Part shown: one piece after another, positions 23,449-35,133 of the stretch
Position numbering within the stretch: position 1 is the first letter of the stretch
Layout: every line of letters starts with the position of its first letter
Assembly: GCF_018294505.1 (NCBI RefSeq)
Contig: NC_057813.1
Coordinates: 112,105,191 to 112,169,190 of the forward strand
DNA length: 64,000 nt
Direction of reading: 5' to 3'
Source of the DNA: Triticum aestivum
Lineage: Eukaryota > Streptophyta > Magnoliopsida > Poales > Poaceae
Made by a program: the position numbers and the translations under genes
Notes under the pieces: generated by a model
Database searches by the model: none
What the model was told of the DNA's origin: nothing
The model's input: only the letters and a program-made list of their open reading frames with translations

Positions 23449-23635
23449 TTCCATGTTTCGGATTGAAATATCTGGCGGCCCCAATTCCAGCCCTGCAAAA
23501 TCTCTCTTCTCCACCGTCCCCTTCCACGGCTAGATTGCTCAAATCCCTAATTGACCGCCAACCCAAGCAAAGTTCGAATCGCCCCTCGTCTCATCTCTTT
23601 CCCCACCTCTGTGCCGGACGACAACGACGAAGACG

Positions 23636-26600
23636 ATGGTCGCGCTTCACCACCGCACCAGAGCTACCTCATCTACGCCCTCGTCCACCGCACCGGGTGG
23701 TCCACCGACAACGTCTGCCGCCACAACCGACGTGCCTCACAGACACCGAGTTCCACCGCATCAGGTGCGCTTCACCGATGCCGTCTCTCAGCTCACCGGG
23801 GCTACTTCACCAAGCACATCGTCGCACCTCTGCCCCCCGAGGCCGTTGGGGCTTCACCAACAGTCTCGTCCACCGCATCGTAGCGCTCCGCTGCCACTTA
23901 AGATCTGCATCCATGTGCGGCCAGCCAACGCCAGTGCATCACCCTCAACAGCTCTGAAGTGACCCGCACTCTAGCTAGGCGAGCATGCCCAAACGCCGGC
24001 CCGAACTAGGTATCCACACATCACTCCCTTGTGCACTGTTCCGACGATGTTTGGATATCCTTTCACTGCTCTCTTAGCTTACACGCCTATGCAACTCTGA
24101 CTTTAACTCTTATTTCTTCTGGAGATATCATCTGAAACAAGCAAATCCATTTTTTAGCGAAGCATGATGGTGCTACGGGATCTGGTACACATCCCGCACA
24201 CCCATATAGCCTTGTAAGTATCTGTCCTCCGGTACAATATCAAGGTCGATTCCTCTTATTTGATCAACCATTCGCCGTGTCAAAAATGCAGAGGGGGATG
24301 CAAGGAGCACAAGGCCTGCACATCCAAGCAAGTGGTAACATGGACTTATACATGGAACATCCCAAGCGCAAGCAAAGCTGCAGTGAGCCTGTACAACAAG
24401 CTAGCGTAAGTCCCTCCATTTCATTAAATTCGTACTGGCATTCGTGTATGATTTGTGTGCAGTGGCGGATCCACGAATTCAAGTTACCAGGGGCGGACAT
24501 TTAACTTAAAAAATACGAAGGCACTTGCACTCCGGAAATCAACATAAGTTGAGAAATGTGAAGCTACATGCACTTTGAAAACCAGCTAATGATCCAAAGT
24601 AGTTCAGATTATAAACACTAAATGATGCAAGCACCAAAAAACACAAAATGCAACATGGTGTACAAGGACTACAAACATGGTCTGTACCTGCTTGAATTAT
24701 TCGTCTTTGGCTGAAAATATCAAAGTGTAATTGCACCTATAGCCAGTGCGCAAACTGCATGTCAATATATCTATCTTGCACAAGTATGCCAATAGTTTCA
24801 AACAACAGATTAGAAAAGTATTTATGCTATGTTGTCATGATACGGGGACTTTCTGGTAGATGGCCTCGACGTTTCCTCAAGCTATGAAAATGCACTATAA
24901 TTTGCTTGTCATCAATGCCTGCAAATCTCTATCTCTCTCAACATAGCAGATCATCATTAGACACTAAATCCTTCAATGAGCTTGCAAAATGCTTGCATTA
25001 GATCCCTCATTATACACTATATGTTCATCACCAGGAGCATGTAAAATGTTTGCATCAAATCCTTCATTAGCAGTCTGTTCATTAGACACTTCAGGCTCAA
25101 GAACAACATGAGCTTGTATGTTTGCATCAGAAACTTGATTAGACACATCAGATTCAGTCAGTTCAGTATTTATTGGGGTAGTTATAAAATAAGTAGAAAT
25201 TGGTTTCATTTTCTCATAGATTCCCTACATACAAGCAGTTTTACAACACCGTCAGGTTTAACTATTTGCCAGAAATTGAAGAGTTGAATTAGATATAATC
25301 AGGGATGTGATGTACCTACTCGTTGCGCATGCTACTCTTGCAAGCTGTGACTGCCTGTTTGTGCAAGCTCGATGTCATGCCCGTGCTGCCGCCGCTGCCT
25401 CCCACGCAGGTTACACCCAGGGTTGGATCTTCTTCTTCTTGTCCTTCCTTTCACTTGAAGCCCGGCGACCGCCCTCCAACGAGGGCGCGAGGAAGTGCTA
25501 TGTCGGTCTGTCCAGCGGCGGCTAGGTTAGGAGCGAACCAGACTGGAGGCTGGAGCGATTCAATTGGTATTTTTCCTGCTGTCGATCGATATGGGAGGCG
25601 CTCGTTTGGGCCGCGAGCCTGCTATAGGGCCTACCTTGCACTTATGTTATTGGCCCATCCAAATTGAAACATTTTTCTTCATTTTTCACATTGCCTGCTC
25701 GTGTGTTGGGACAAACAAAACTAGCCTGGGCCAACCTGGACGACTCAAACTAGGTGCACACTTTCCAGCCACCTGAGGTGGCTGCCCATACCAGCCCCTA
25801 TGGTGGCGTCACCCCTTTTTGCTTGTATGATTGGGTAGTGAAAAATATTCCAGTGGCGCTTTTGATTTACCCACAGAATGGTTGAATTGCTTGTTTCTAT
25901 GAACTGAGTTCGCTAATAATGTGAAGGATGCTAGTCTTTTCATCCTATTGTAGATTGCTTAGATCTCGATATGCCAAAAGTAACCGCATGAAATATATAG
26001 TAAAAGCCAGTGTGATGTGTGTGGCTACAACTAGTCTGACTACACGTCCTCATATAACATATCAAGGATGCACCATCTTACCAGATTAACCATTCGACTT
26101 ACCAATGCAGTGTGGGAAGAAAGAAGTATTGGGACTGCGTATCCAAGCAATTGATGCCATGGACTCCTTCATACAACCTTGTAAGCGAAAAAGAAGTTGC
26201 AGTGTGCCTGTACAAAGAACTAGCGTAAGTTCAGTTACCTGCTTCTCGGAATTTTAGTTAGCCACTTATTGCAAAATTGTTCAATTATGTTGCTTGGCTT
26301 AATTTAGTTTGCTACTGATTACATAATGCCACAGCCTGTTAATCATATTGTAGACTGCGCCTATATATGTGTTTGATACTTACTGTTAAGAATTACCTGT
26401 TTGCCTTAACTTAAATATCTACTTGTTTGTTTAACTACTTTGCTGCTGCAACAACGGGTTACAATGATGTTAATAACTACTTTTCAGCATCCAATTGAAA
26501 CTCTTTAATTCCTTGTTTGTTTAATTGGTTTGCTGTTATAACTCCCAGTTGAGATGTTTTGCTAACTTCAACTTTTCTGAATCCAATCAGAACTTTAATG

Positions 26601-26927
26601 GCAAAACAGGTTAGCCCAAGATCAAAGAGCGAGGTCACCATGGACGTTGCATCATCCCACAGCAGTGGCACCGGCCCAATCATGCATTATGAATTGCCAA
26701 CTGCTGATGCTCTAGAGGCTAAACTAGTGGTAGAAAGAGATTCTGCTTCTGCACTTAGAGATGAAGTTGACATGTTGAGGAAGCAAACATCACAATCACA
26801 AGCAGTACTCAAGACAACCATTAAATATTTGGTGGATTTCAAAATGAAGCAAGCTGAGACTGACCAGATTGTTAAGGTCCTAAAGGAAAAAAGGAAATTA
26901 AATTCGTACTTGGTAAATCATAGGTGA
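23636..26927 (+). CDS. gene A: small coiled-coil protein, multi-exon
   Basis: Proposed exons: a Pro/Ser/Thr-rich first exon from ATG 23636 (extent uncertain), 24292-24405, 26111-26224, and a last exon 26610-26927 ending in TGA. The two middle exons are paralogous: both are exactly 114 bases and 38 codons, both follow an ATGCAG acceptor, both end at CTAGC with GTAAGT, and both end in a basic motif (HPKRKQSCSEPVQQAS and PCKRKRSCSVPVQRTS), a possible nuclear signal. The last exon encodes a coiled coil (ERDSASALRDEVDMLRK). All internal joins are phase 0. Gene C on the other strand has the same exon pattern. A hAT-like fragment sits in the intron between the duplicated exons. Function unknown; the coiled coil also resembles the end of pseudogene B. 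Confidence 0.55.
24463..25815. mobile_element. probable hAT-like element remnant
   Basis: The left edge CAGTGGCGGATCCACG resembles hAT termini, and the right edge near 25800 (CCTATGGTGGCGTCACC) is a weak inverse. On the minus strand at 24973-25209 there is a first-exon-like frame starting MKPISTYFITTPIN with internally repeated segments (SDANIQAH, FDANILHA, SNASILQAH), as in plant TTF/MYM-type hAT genes. Remains of a C-terminal part may lie near 24840-24950. The class call rests on recalled patterns and is uncertain. Confidence 0.4.
25816..26110. other. intron sequence of gene A
   Basis: AT-rich sequence leading to the ACCAATGCAG acceptor of the exon at 26111. No other feature seen. Confidence 0.5.
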
Positions 26928-27480
26928 AATGTTCTTTCCATCTTTGAATAACCTTTGTGTTGTCTGTTCATGTAATCAATCAAACCATTTGTTTTAGAGA
27001 TCTTGTAATAACTGTTTTTTTGGTTTTTTGGTTTGTAATTTTATTTGAGCACAAGTCTGTATTAATCGATAAGACTCGAAGACATTTCATTTTGGTTGTT
27101 GTGCCAGACCTACAAATATGCCAATCGGGCTGAATGTGCATTCAGCAATAGTAGTAGTATAGATGGACCATAAGTGGCACGCATCGGAAAGGGCCAAGAT
27201 GCTGGCTAAAAAAAGGATGCTGTTGTAGCCAAAAAAAAGTACAGCGGCCTGGCTTATGTATATTAGTTGATATTATTGATCCATATACTCTATAAGTGTT
27301 TATATGTCTGTTAGTTCTGTACATTCTTGGTTGATTGACTCGGTATTTGAATCTTGATATATCGCTTGTGTACATATCTAAATGGGAGTACACATTATGC
27401 TGCGTGTGACATTTGAGTTGGACATGAAGTGTTCCAAATATTCGAATTCACCTTAAACTGGATTCTAGCTTCTGAATTTG
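26928..27480. other. 3' flank of gene A
   Basis: AT-rich sequence after the stop at 26927, with a TTGTAATAACTG-type tail that may be the 3' UTR. No gene or terminal repeat seen. Confidence 0.45.
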
Positions 27481-28360
27481 ACTATCGGCATTTGTAAACC
27501 ATATTCATATATGACAGTGGAATACATCTTTGTCGTCCTTTTGAATATATATAAAAACACGTAGAATGATTTATAAAGATTGATATAGGAATACAAAATG
27601 GATTTGAATTTAGTTGCCAGGGTAAACGTGGATGCTTATTGTCCCAAAATTCTAAAGAAGCGGCAAAATGTCCACTCCCATGTCGGCTGCCCGAAGCCAA
27701 GTGTTTGGGAGATGGAAATTACTGTCTACCCATTACACGGACAATCCATCGGCCCGATTTCCACTGCTCTAAATAGGGGTAGGTTAGTAACTTCATTTAG
27801 ACGTGACACGACCGCCTCTGAGCCCATTCCGACACGATGGGCGTCAAACATGGGCGGCAAAACACATTTGATTCAAGCTCGTCCGAAAGACCTCTGTTTC
27901 TCCCACCATTCCCCATTCATACACGGTGGGCGGCAAAACAAACTCGACTCGGTAGAAATCGATGTAGGCAAATATTTTCAATAGGGCCAGGTTTGTAACT
28001 TCACTCAGACGTGACACAACCGCACTACCTGTCAGCCCCGTTCATACACCATGGGCGCCAACCATGGGCGCCAACCACCCTCTCCTTGCCCGAAATCGCT
28101 CTAGCAAATATTGGCGAGATGCGAGATTACCGTCCTATCCCCAACCGATGAGACGTCCAAATTTTAAATGGGGGCTAAGTTCGTAACTTTCCCATATTTC
28201 AGACAGGCGCGTCCCAAAAAATGGTTCCCCGTACGTCTCCCTCCATTTTCCGATTCATACACCGTCCGCGTTAGAACACCCCATCCCCACACCAGCCTCC
28301 GTCCGCCACCCCATCCATTGCTGCCGTCCTCCACCACATCCATCGCCACCGTCCTCCACC
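27481..28360 (+). promoter_or_regulatory. upstream region of pseudogene B, repeated internally and elsewhere
   Basis: The tract is matched in inverted orientation by about 33460-34110. It holds internal repeats: TAGGTTAGTAACTTCA...GACGTGACAC at about 27780, AGGTTTGTAACTTCACTCAGACG at 27989 and GCTAAGTTCGTAACTTTCCC at 28173. The phrase GGGGGCT...TTCGTAACTT also precedes the presumed first exon of gene C (near 39760, minus strand). A shared promoter family is the simplest reading. Confidence 0.5.
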
Positions 28361-28839
28361 ATGCCGGAGCGCCTACCAAGACCGCGTCGTCCACTGTTAG
28401 AGATGGATGTTTCTCATCCACGGCGATGGACTAATAGCCTTGCATCGCGTCCTCTCGCTTCATCGGCGCCGTCGTTCTCTTTGCCGGGGCCGCTCACACG
28501 ACCTTCTCTTCCACCGCAACAGTACTTATCCGCTGATGCACCCGTGTACCGTTGTAGATCTACTTCAACGCCACCAACAGCCATCGCACCCCGGATGCCT
28601 ACACGGCGCCGCAAGAGAGGTGGTACTTCATATCTCCTCAACTTTTTGATCTCAACCAGAAAATAGATCTTAACTTCGTTACTCTACTTTCTTTACAGCT
28701 CTTAGAATTTAGTTCTCAGTTCGAAGCAAACAATGGATGCTAAATATCATTTCTTTGGTTTGCAGCTTCAAATCTGCCATGGCACAACCATAATACGGTT
28801 TAATTGATCATGCTTAGGGTTTAATTGATCATGTTGGTT

Positions 28840-28898
28840 CCGTGGTGGTTTCTTTAATAGAAATCGGAGGGGAAACCCTCTTTTACAAAAAAAATATG
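28840..28898. other. LINE-like 3' tail
   Basis: TTTAATAGAAATCGGAGGGG followed by AAACCCTC and an A-rich stretch is the usual 3' end pattern of grass L1-type elements. Only this short piece is visible, in the first intron of pseudogene B. Confidence 0.35.
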
Positions 28899-30153
28899 CT
28901 CAGAGTTTCACCCTTTTATGATCACTATATGATCAGAATACGTGCCATTTTCAGTACATATTCCATCTGTCATCGTACCATATTTATCCATTCAAATGTT
29001 GTTCTTGTGTATCACACGTTCGAAAGGAAGAGGGCGATTGCTGATCGTGGAGGAGCACAAGCAAAGTATTTGGAAAAGGTAGTGGCACCTGATAAATCAA
29101 ATAGCCCATTAGGTGTAGTTGCAATATTACCGGACCCACAAAACACCCCAACTCTAGCAGACTCTAGCCCTACTACACTGGTCATTTCTGATGCCCCAAC
29201 TCAGCAGACCCCAACTACAGCAAACAGTATGATTATGCCAGTTGACATAGCACCAGCTCTACGACGCAAAAACCCTCATTCCAGCAAAGAGTACACCAAA
29301 TCCAGTTGCCAAATCCCTTTTCAAACCAGAGAGAGCCCCAATTGCAGCAAATAGGACCCCTGTTCCATTTCTTCCCAGTTTAGAAGATGAAGCTTATGTT
29401 CTTGTCAAGAACTTTGTGCGCATCTTTCCTTCATGGAAAGATTATACCGCAGACACAGAACAATTTCCAGTCTTCCTCCGCAACTTACGTGTACGTAATG
29501 TACTAATGTTATTCATGGTCATTACTGCATATGTTTCTGCTGACAGAAGACACAAGACTTCATTCTTTTAAATAGGCGAGGAGCAAACTGGATTGTGAAG
29601 ACGAGCAAGGGTTGGTTGTGCTTTTCAAGCACTCGTTGATGAAGTATCGTTCCTACCTGAGGCAAGCGCACTTCGATGGCAAGCCTCTGAACAAAATTTC
29701 TGTAAAGTCTCCGGTGCTACATTTATCCGACGGTGACTAGAATAATCTTGTTACACATTGGTCTCGGCTGCAGCGTAAGGTACTGTCTATGCTATCACAT
29801 CACAATTTGAACTACATTTCTGCATTTGCCTTAATGTCTCACTTGTACGAAAACTATTAGCAGAAGAACATTCATTCTCAAGGGACCACAAAATCTCGCA
29901 ACTATACTGCACACTGCATTGCTCTTGTGAGTACCTCTTGCCCTGTGTGACCATACTTACTTTCATAGCTGTTTGATTATGTAGCATCACTGCACATGTT
30001 AGCCTAGTAATCATCCATTTGGTGGACATTATAAGATCTGTATGGACTCTTACATAAATTTAGAATCAACCAATTGCTTTTGAAGAGGTTTAGCTCTGCA
30101 GTCCTCTTGTAAGGACTGAACGTGGTCTATCACTGTACTTACATTAACAGCTA

Positions 30154-30231
30154 CTCCCTCCATCCCATAATATAAGAACATTTTGTACAGTACACCAGTG
30201 TTCAAAACACTCTTGTATTATGGGAAGAGGG
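30154..30231. mobile_element. short Stowaway MITE
   Basis: Begins CTCCCTCCATCCCATAATAT after TA and closes with ATTATGGGAAGAGGGA, about 78 bp. It lies in an intron of pseudogene B. Confidence 0.8.
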
Positions 30232-31819
30232 ATTGGTTCATTGTGTAGCATTCTGCATCTAATCTCCCCCGCCCACCATTTACTAAAAAAGACCAGATCT
30301 ATATTTAATCTTACCAACAAGTAGAATACAGACAATGCCAGTGCAGAAGTGTAGCCCATTGCTCTTGTCAGTACATTTTGTCCTGTAACGCTTGTACTTC
30401 TAGGGATTGGTAGTTGATTATGTAGCACCAATCTGCATCTTATCTTCATTATCCTCTATCCCTTCCTGTATTATGATATCTATAATTACTCTCTACAAAA
30501 TGTAGAGTACATGCAATGCTTATGAAGAAGATTCTGTGCTGAAATTCTTGAGTTATCCTTCCCTTGACATGGAGAAGGGCATTATAAAGATGGTGTTAAC
30601 TGTTAATGTAAGTCAGTCCTTCTAAAGCCTTTATCCTCAACTGCTGTTTAATTTGCTCATACTCCCTATCGTTTACTGCTGTTTAGTTTGCTATTTCTAC
30701 CAAAATGCATGTTCGTAAGAACCGTAAGTTCTAAGTTTTACTTGTAAAACCAAATTCCTTATTCATACCATGCACATTACTTAATACTCCATATATGTAT
30801 GCTTTTTTTGTGGATCTATAATCCAGTGTGTGGTGAAGCAGCCCACGTTTGCACCTTGTCATCTCCTGTTTTATCTCACTGATGTGGCTGATGATATGAA
30901 CGACATGCCATGCACATTATCCAAAATAAATACAATGATTTTCTTTGCCCTTCGTCTATGCTTGTTATGTTGACATGGTAATCCAGTAGTGTGGTGAAGC
31001 TCCCCGCATTATGAACAATGGCAAATTATGCTATTGATATTTGGAACTTAATCTTTATTTTCTAATTTGAAATTGTTTGGAATTGACAGCACAGTTATCA
31101 TATTTGTTTATACACGTGCAAAACCTGTCATCTCTCTGCTTTGTTTTAGGGTGATATGCCTGATGGCATGCACAAGTCTGCTGAAGGTTGTGAGACAAAC
31201 CCAACATATATTGCAGCAAAGAAGGCAAAACATCTTGAAGATAGCGAGACAACCCCAAAGTCTTGTCTTGATGCAGTGTTCAAGTTACTTGAGACTAGCA
31301 GTCAGACAAGCTCACAGAATTCGTTGTATGAATCAGTTCGACTTCTTCAGTCCCAAGTTATAGCAGAAAGGCATTCTGCAACTCAACTTCGACTTGAAGT
31401 CCTATCTCTAAGAAAGATTGCGGAGAACACCAATGAGAACCTCATCGCTAAACAGCTACACCTGGAAGCTATGACCGACATGCTAGGCCGGTCTCATAGC
31501 CTTGCTCAGCAGCTTGCGCAGCAGTTCCCTGGCAAGGCTAACCTTTCTTGAACTGTCTTGGAAGTGGTCTCGGTTCAGTATTATTTTGTTACGCTGCAAT
31601 GGTGCCCAGTTTTTGTAATCTGCTTCTTCGTTGCGCTTTATGATCACTGGTGGCGAACTTCGATGCCCAGTGGATGTAATATACCTTAAATCCTTTATTG
31701 TATAGTGTAGGTTTATTCTTAGTTACTATGCCGTAATTTCTTTATTGTATAGAGTAGGTTTGTTCTTAATTCCTACTAGTTACTGCCTTCATTCGCTATC
31801 TGAAAAAAAATCAGATGTA

Positions 31820-32743
31820 GTCAACCGGGCTGAAACATTCAACTCTAACGGGCCTGGTTTTTAGCGGGCCACAATTGGGCCGGCCTGCGTCTTTCTTGGG
31901 CCCGAATGATTGGGGCCTTCACACATTGCGCCAGGCCCAAACTTACACCGGCCTATATTTTAGTTGGGCCTTTTGTCGACCAAACGCTTAGTTTGGCCCA
32001 GGTAGCGTTGGGCCATTAACATGCTCAATATTATACTGGCCTGTTATAGCCGAGATGAAACCATGGGCCTTTAGCAGACCAAAATGCATGCTGGGCCTCA
32101 ATTTTCACTAGTCGTCGACGGGCCTTCAGCAGGCTGAAATGTAGACCGGGCCTTTTTGGGCCCAGTTAGCTCACGGGCCGTTACCAAGCCGAAACATATA
32201 TCGGGCCTTAGTTGGACCACTGATATCATGGGCCTTTAAGAGGCCGAAAGCTTAGTACTGGCATCAACGGGCCGAATTACACGACAGGCCTTTAACAGGC
32301 CCAAAGTCACGTTGGGCTTAACTGTTGCCACCTTTAGCACGGGCCGTTAGTGGGCCCGATGTCCCGTCGGATCATATATGGCCCATGGGCAGCACGGGCC
32401 ATTCCCAGGCCAAAAGTCTCACCGGGTTGAAATGCGCCCATGTCTACATCAGGCCTCTAACAGGCCGAAAGTCACACCGGGTTGAAATGGGCCCATGTCT
32501 ACATCAGGCCTCTAACAGGCCGAAAGTCAATGGGCCGTAGTTGGGCCCAAATATTCGGCGAACAATTAACGGGCCAGATCTGGCTTCGGGCCGCAAATGG
32601 GCCCAATTATTGGGCTAACAATTAACGGGCCAGATCTGGCTTCAGGCCGTAAATGGGCCCAAATTTTGGCCGAACAATTAACGGGCCAGATATGGCTTCG
32701 GGCCGGAAATGGGCCTTTATTAAGCAGGCCATTTTTTGTAGTG
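31820..32743 (-). mobile_element. CACTA terminus with GGGCC-rich subterminal array
   Basis: The right end reads TTTTTTGTAGTG (32732-32743), the inverse of a CACTACAAAAAA terminus. The preceding 0.9 kb consists of degenerate units of about 35-60 bp built around GGGCCxTTAxCxGGCC. Four 57 bp-like units with AACGGGCCAGAT(C/A)TGGCTTC sit at 32570-32710. No transposase and no opposite terminus is visible, so it is a truncated end or a small deletion derivative. Confidence 0.65.
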
Positions 32744-33059
32744 TGTCTGTGTTCCTCCGCCATCCCCACCCCCCACCCATGCCCCTACCCGTGTCGAGTT
32801 TTCTTCGTTCGGCGAGGCCCCACCACCGCCCCCACAACCACCCGAGCCCCTTCATTCGCACCGGCGAACTCCGGCGAGCTCCGAAAAATCGACTGACCCA
32901 ATTTTGAAATTTAGTCTACTGTGATTTAACTAGTGTGGAATATAAAAGAGAAAAACCATAAGCATTGGGAGTATAGTGTTGAGCATGCCATGGCGGATCT
33001 GAAGGTGCAAACTGAACAAAGGCAACTTCGCAACCAAGACAAGATATCAGAGTAAAGTA
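32744..33059. other. unassigned junction region
   Basis: GC-rich then AT-rich sequence between the CACTA end and the inverted gene copy. The copy loses similarity to pseudogene B at about 33060 or slightly below. Confidence 0.35.
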
Positions 33060-34110
33060 GTGGTGATCTATTTTCTTGCTGTGATAAATAAGTTGAGCAG
33101 ATACGAAAGAGTACCGCCTCTGGTGCGGCACCGTGTATGCATCTGCTGAGAATTTGACGGTGCTGTGGTAGCGATGGCTGTCGGCGGCGTGGAAGCAGAT
33201 CTAGGAGGGTAGACGGTGGCGGCGGGGTGCGGTGGATGAGACAGTCGTAGGAGCGGCGCCGGCAAGGTGGACGACGGCGGGGATGAAGTGAGGGGACGGG
33301 ATGCAAGGATCCTGGTCTGAAGCTGTGGAATAGAGAGGTCGATCTCTTGAAATGGACGGCGGCGTCGGGGTATCACCTCCGGCATGGTGGAGGAGGATGG
33401 CGGTGGATGGGGTGGCGGACGGAGGAGGCTGAGGTGGAGAGGGTGTTTTGGCGCCCACGGAGTACGAATGGGGAAAAGGGAGGTAGAGAGGAAGGGGGGA
33501 ACCATGTATTTAGGGTGCGCTTGTCTCAAATGCGAGGAAATTTACAAACTTAGCCCCCGTTTCAAATTTCCTACATCACAACAATATTAGTTGGTTGGGA
33601 ATAGGATGGTAATCTCACATACACCGAATATTTGTCAACGAGAGTTTGTTTTTGGCGCCCACCATGTATGAATCGGGGAGGGAGTCAATTTTGGCTGAGG
33701 GCACATTGTGTTTTAGCGCCCACCATGTATGAATCCGGGTGAGATGCGGTTATGTCACGTTTGGGTGAAATTACAAACCTACCCCTATCGAAACCTATAG
33801 AAATCCAGCAGATAGGCTTTGCGTTGCAGGGATAGGCAGTAGTAATTTCCATCTCGCAGATTTTTGTTTCGGACGGTTAGTGCGACTTTCCCCGCTTCTT
33901 TCAAATTTTGCAGAGTGCACGTTTACCGTGCCAACTCAATTCAAATCCCGTTTGTATTCTATTTTTTTCGGGCAGGATCCATTTTCGATTGGAATTAAAT
34001 TCTATATACATCATTTTTTATATATACTTTCAAAAGCACAACAAAGAATTCTGCTCCTTTATATGTATAATATGATTTACAAATACAATGATCTCAAAAT
34101 CATAAGGTTG
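33060..34110 (-). pseudogene. inverted copy of the promoter and first exon of pseudogene B
   Basis: On the minus strand the first exon starts with MPEVIPRRRRPFQEID near 33383 and ends LLNLFITARK* at 33068-33070. Pseudogene B starts MPERLPRPRRPLLEMD and ends LLNFLISTRK*. Between these, STPPTAIA and the RGGT...SYLLN block are shared. The upstream parts (33460-34110 against 27480-28360) also match in inverted order. No downstream exons follow, so this copy is truncated in its first intron. Confidence 0.6.
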
Positions 34111-34235
34111 AATTCAAAAAATTTAAACCAAATTATGTTCTACTAAAATGTATGGTTCAGTAATATCTACATATTAAATAACATAGATGCGCGTGAATTC
34201 ATATGAGTATGCATGTTTGATAGATCAATTTTGGT

Positions 34236-35130
34236 TTGAGTATGGATTACATGTATCATCATCTCGAATTCAAATATTTGAATCCCTTTTATGTTCACTC
34301 CTTTCACACCCATACCTCTTGCATGCATGCTCCTTCATGTAGCTATCACTCTCTTTTATCCAACTCACTCGCACGCTCACTTCATGTTTCTCCTATCCTC
34401 ACAAACATGGTCTCTCGACGTCTCCCTTGAGAAGTGTCACACTCTCCCTATTATTATTATACATTACACGGTTTTCATTATCTCTCACGTTTCTACCGTT
34501 CTCTGGTATCAGTCGGTACCTAAGCTTTCTTTTTCACCGCCACACACAGTCGCCACTCCTCTTTCACTTTGTCTTTCTCTCTATGGGATTCTCTCACACA
34601 CCATATATGTCTCTAGATATGACTCATACCACTAAAATTACTCTCTCTCTCTCTTGTTTAGACACAACATTTGTTGCGGTCTCCTTTTCGTCTCCATCCT
34701 AGACTGACATTATTCATTTGTTTACCGATCAGACAAATTCCCCCCCCCCTCTCTCACACACACACACTCACACAACTCCTGCTTCCACTCCCCTTCCCGA
34801 CTACCGTCTCTCTCTCACACACAAAACTCTCGCTTTCGCACCCCCAACTCGTATTCCTCTCACAAACATTTATCGACTAGCCTCTAGATAGGTTTATACA
34901 CCCGCACACTCGTGCTTCGACTATCACATACATGTCTCTCTCCCGCTCCTTTTATCTATGTAGATTTTTCTTCCCTTCTTGAAACAAGCCTTTTCGATCG
35001 TGGACACACACACTATCGCCTCATTTTAAGCTGATACCTCTCGCACACACACTCTTTGTGACTTTCTCACACATGCACTCCGTCCTCCTCCTCTCTCCCT
35101 CTCTCTCACACACACATGGGCTTTTTGCAA
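34236..35130. repeat. CT/CA-rich low-complexity tract
   Basis: Pyrimidine-rich sequence with TCTCTCTC and CACACACA runs, the complement in character of the GA-rich array at 21480-22400 and of 40490-41360. Frames within it (for example 34291-34635) carry no protein motif. Confidence 0.7.
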
Positions 35131-35133
35131 CAA

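Larger units (their letters stand above)
20870..23520. repeat. large direct duplication, copy 2
   Basis: Colinear with 16300-18620 at both ends (landmarks given there) and containing the gap at 23164-23448. Its centre (21480-22400) is a purine-rich GA array instead of the 230 bp units of copy 1. Its right end runs directly into the first exon of gene A at 23636, so this copy probably contains that gene's promoter. Confidence 0.7.
28361..31551 (+). pseudogene. pseudogene B: transposase_24-like/coiled-coil protein
   Basis: Exon 1 (ATG 28361) encodes a Pro/Arg/Ser-rich start. Further exons: about 29030-29490 (ending EDEAYVLVKNFVRIFPSWK and VFLRNLR), 29577-29780 (LMKYRSYLRQAHFDGKPLN, then HWSRLQRK), 29863-29928 (TTKSRNYTAHCIAL), about 30503-30607 (EEDSVLKFLSYPSLD) and 31151-31551 (a coiled coil with AERHSATQLRLEVLSLRK). 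Two lesions are visible: an extra A in the run at about 29269-29273 shifts the frame, and a TAG near 29737 stands where the conserved Trp of a DxxWxxLVxxW motif is expected. The central exons resemble the plant Ptta/En/Spm transposase_24 family (PF03004) as I know it. The last exon is related to that of gene A. Confidence 0.5.

Noticed and set aside
28842..29354. Single 170-codon gene starting at 28842
   Set aside because: The start lies in a LINE-like tail and intron; the coding part from about 29030 belongs to exon 2 of pseudogene B.
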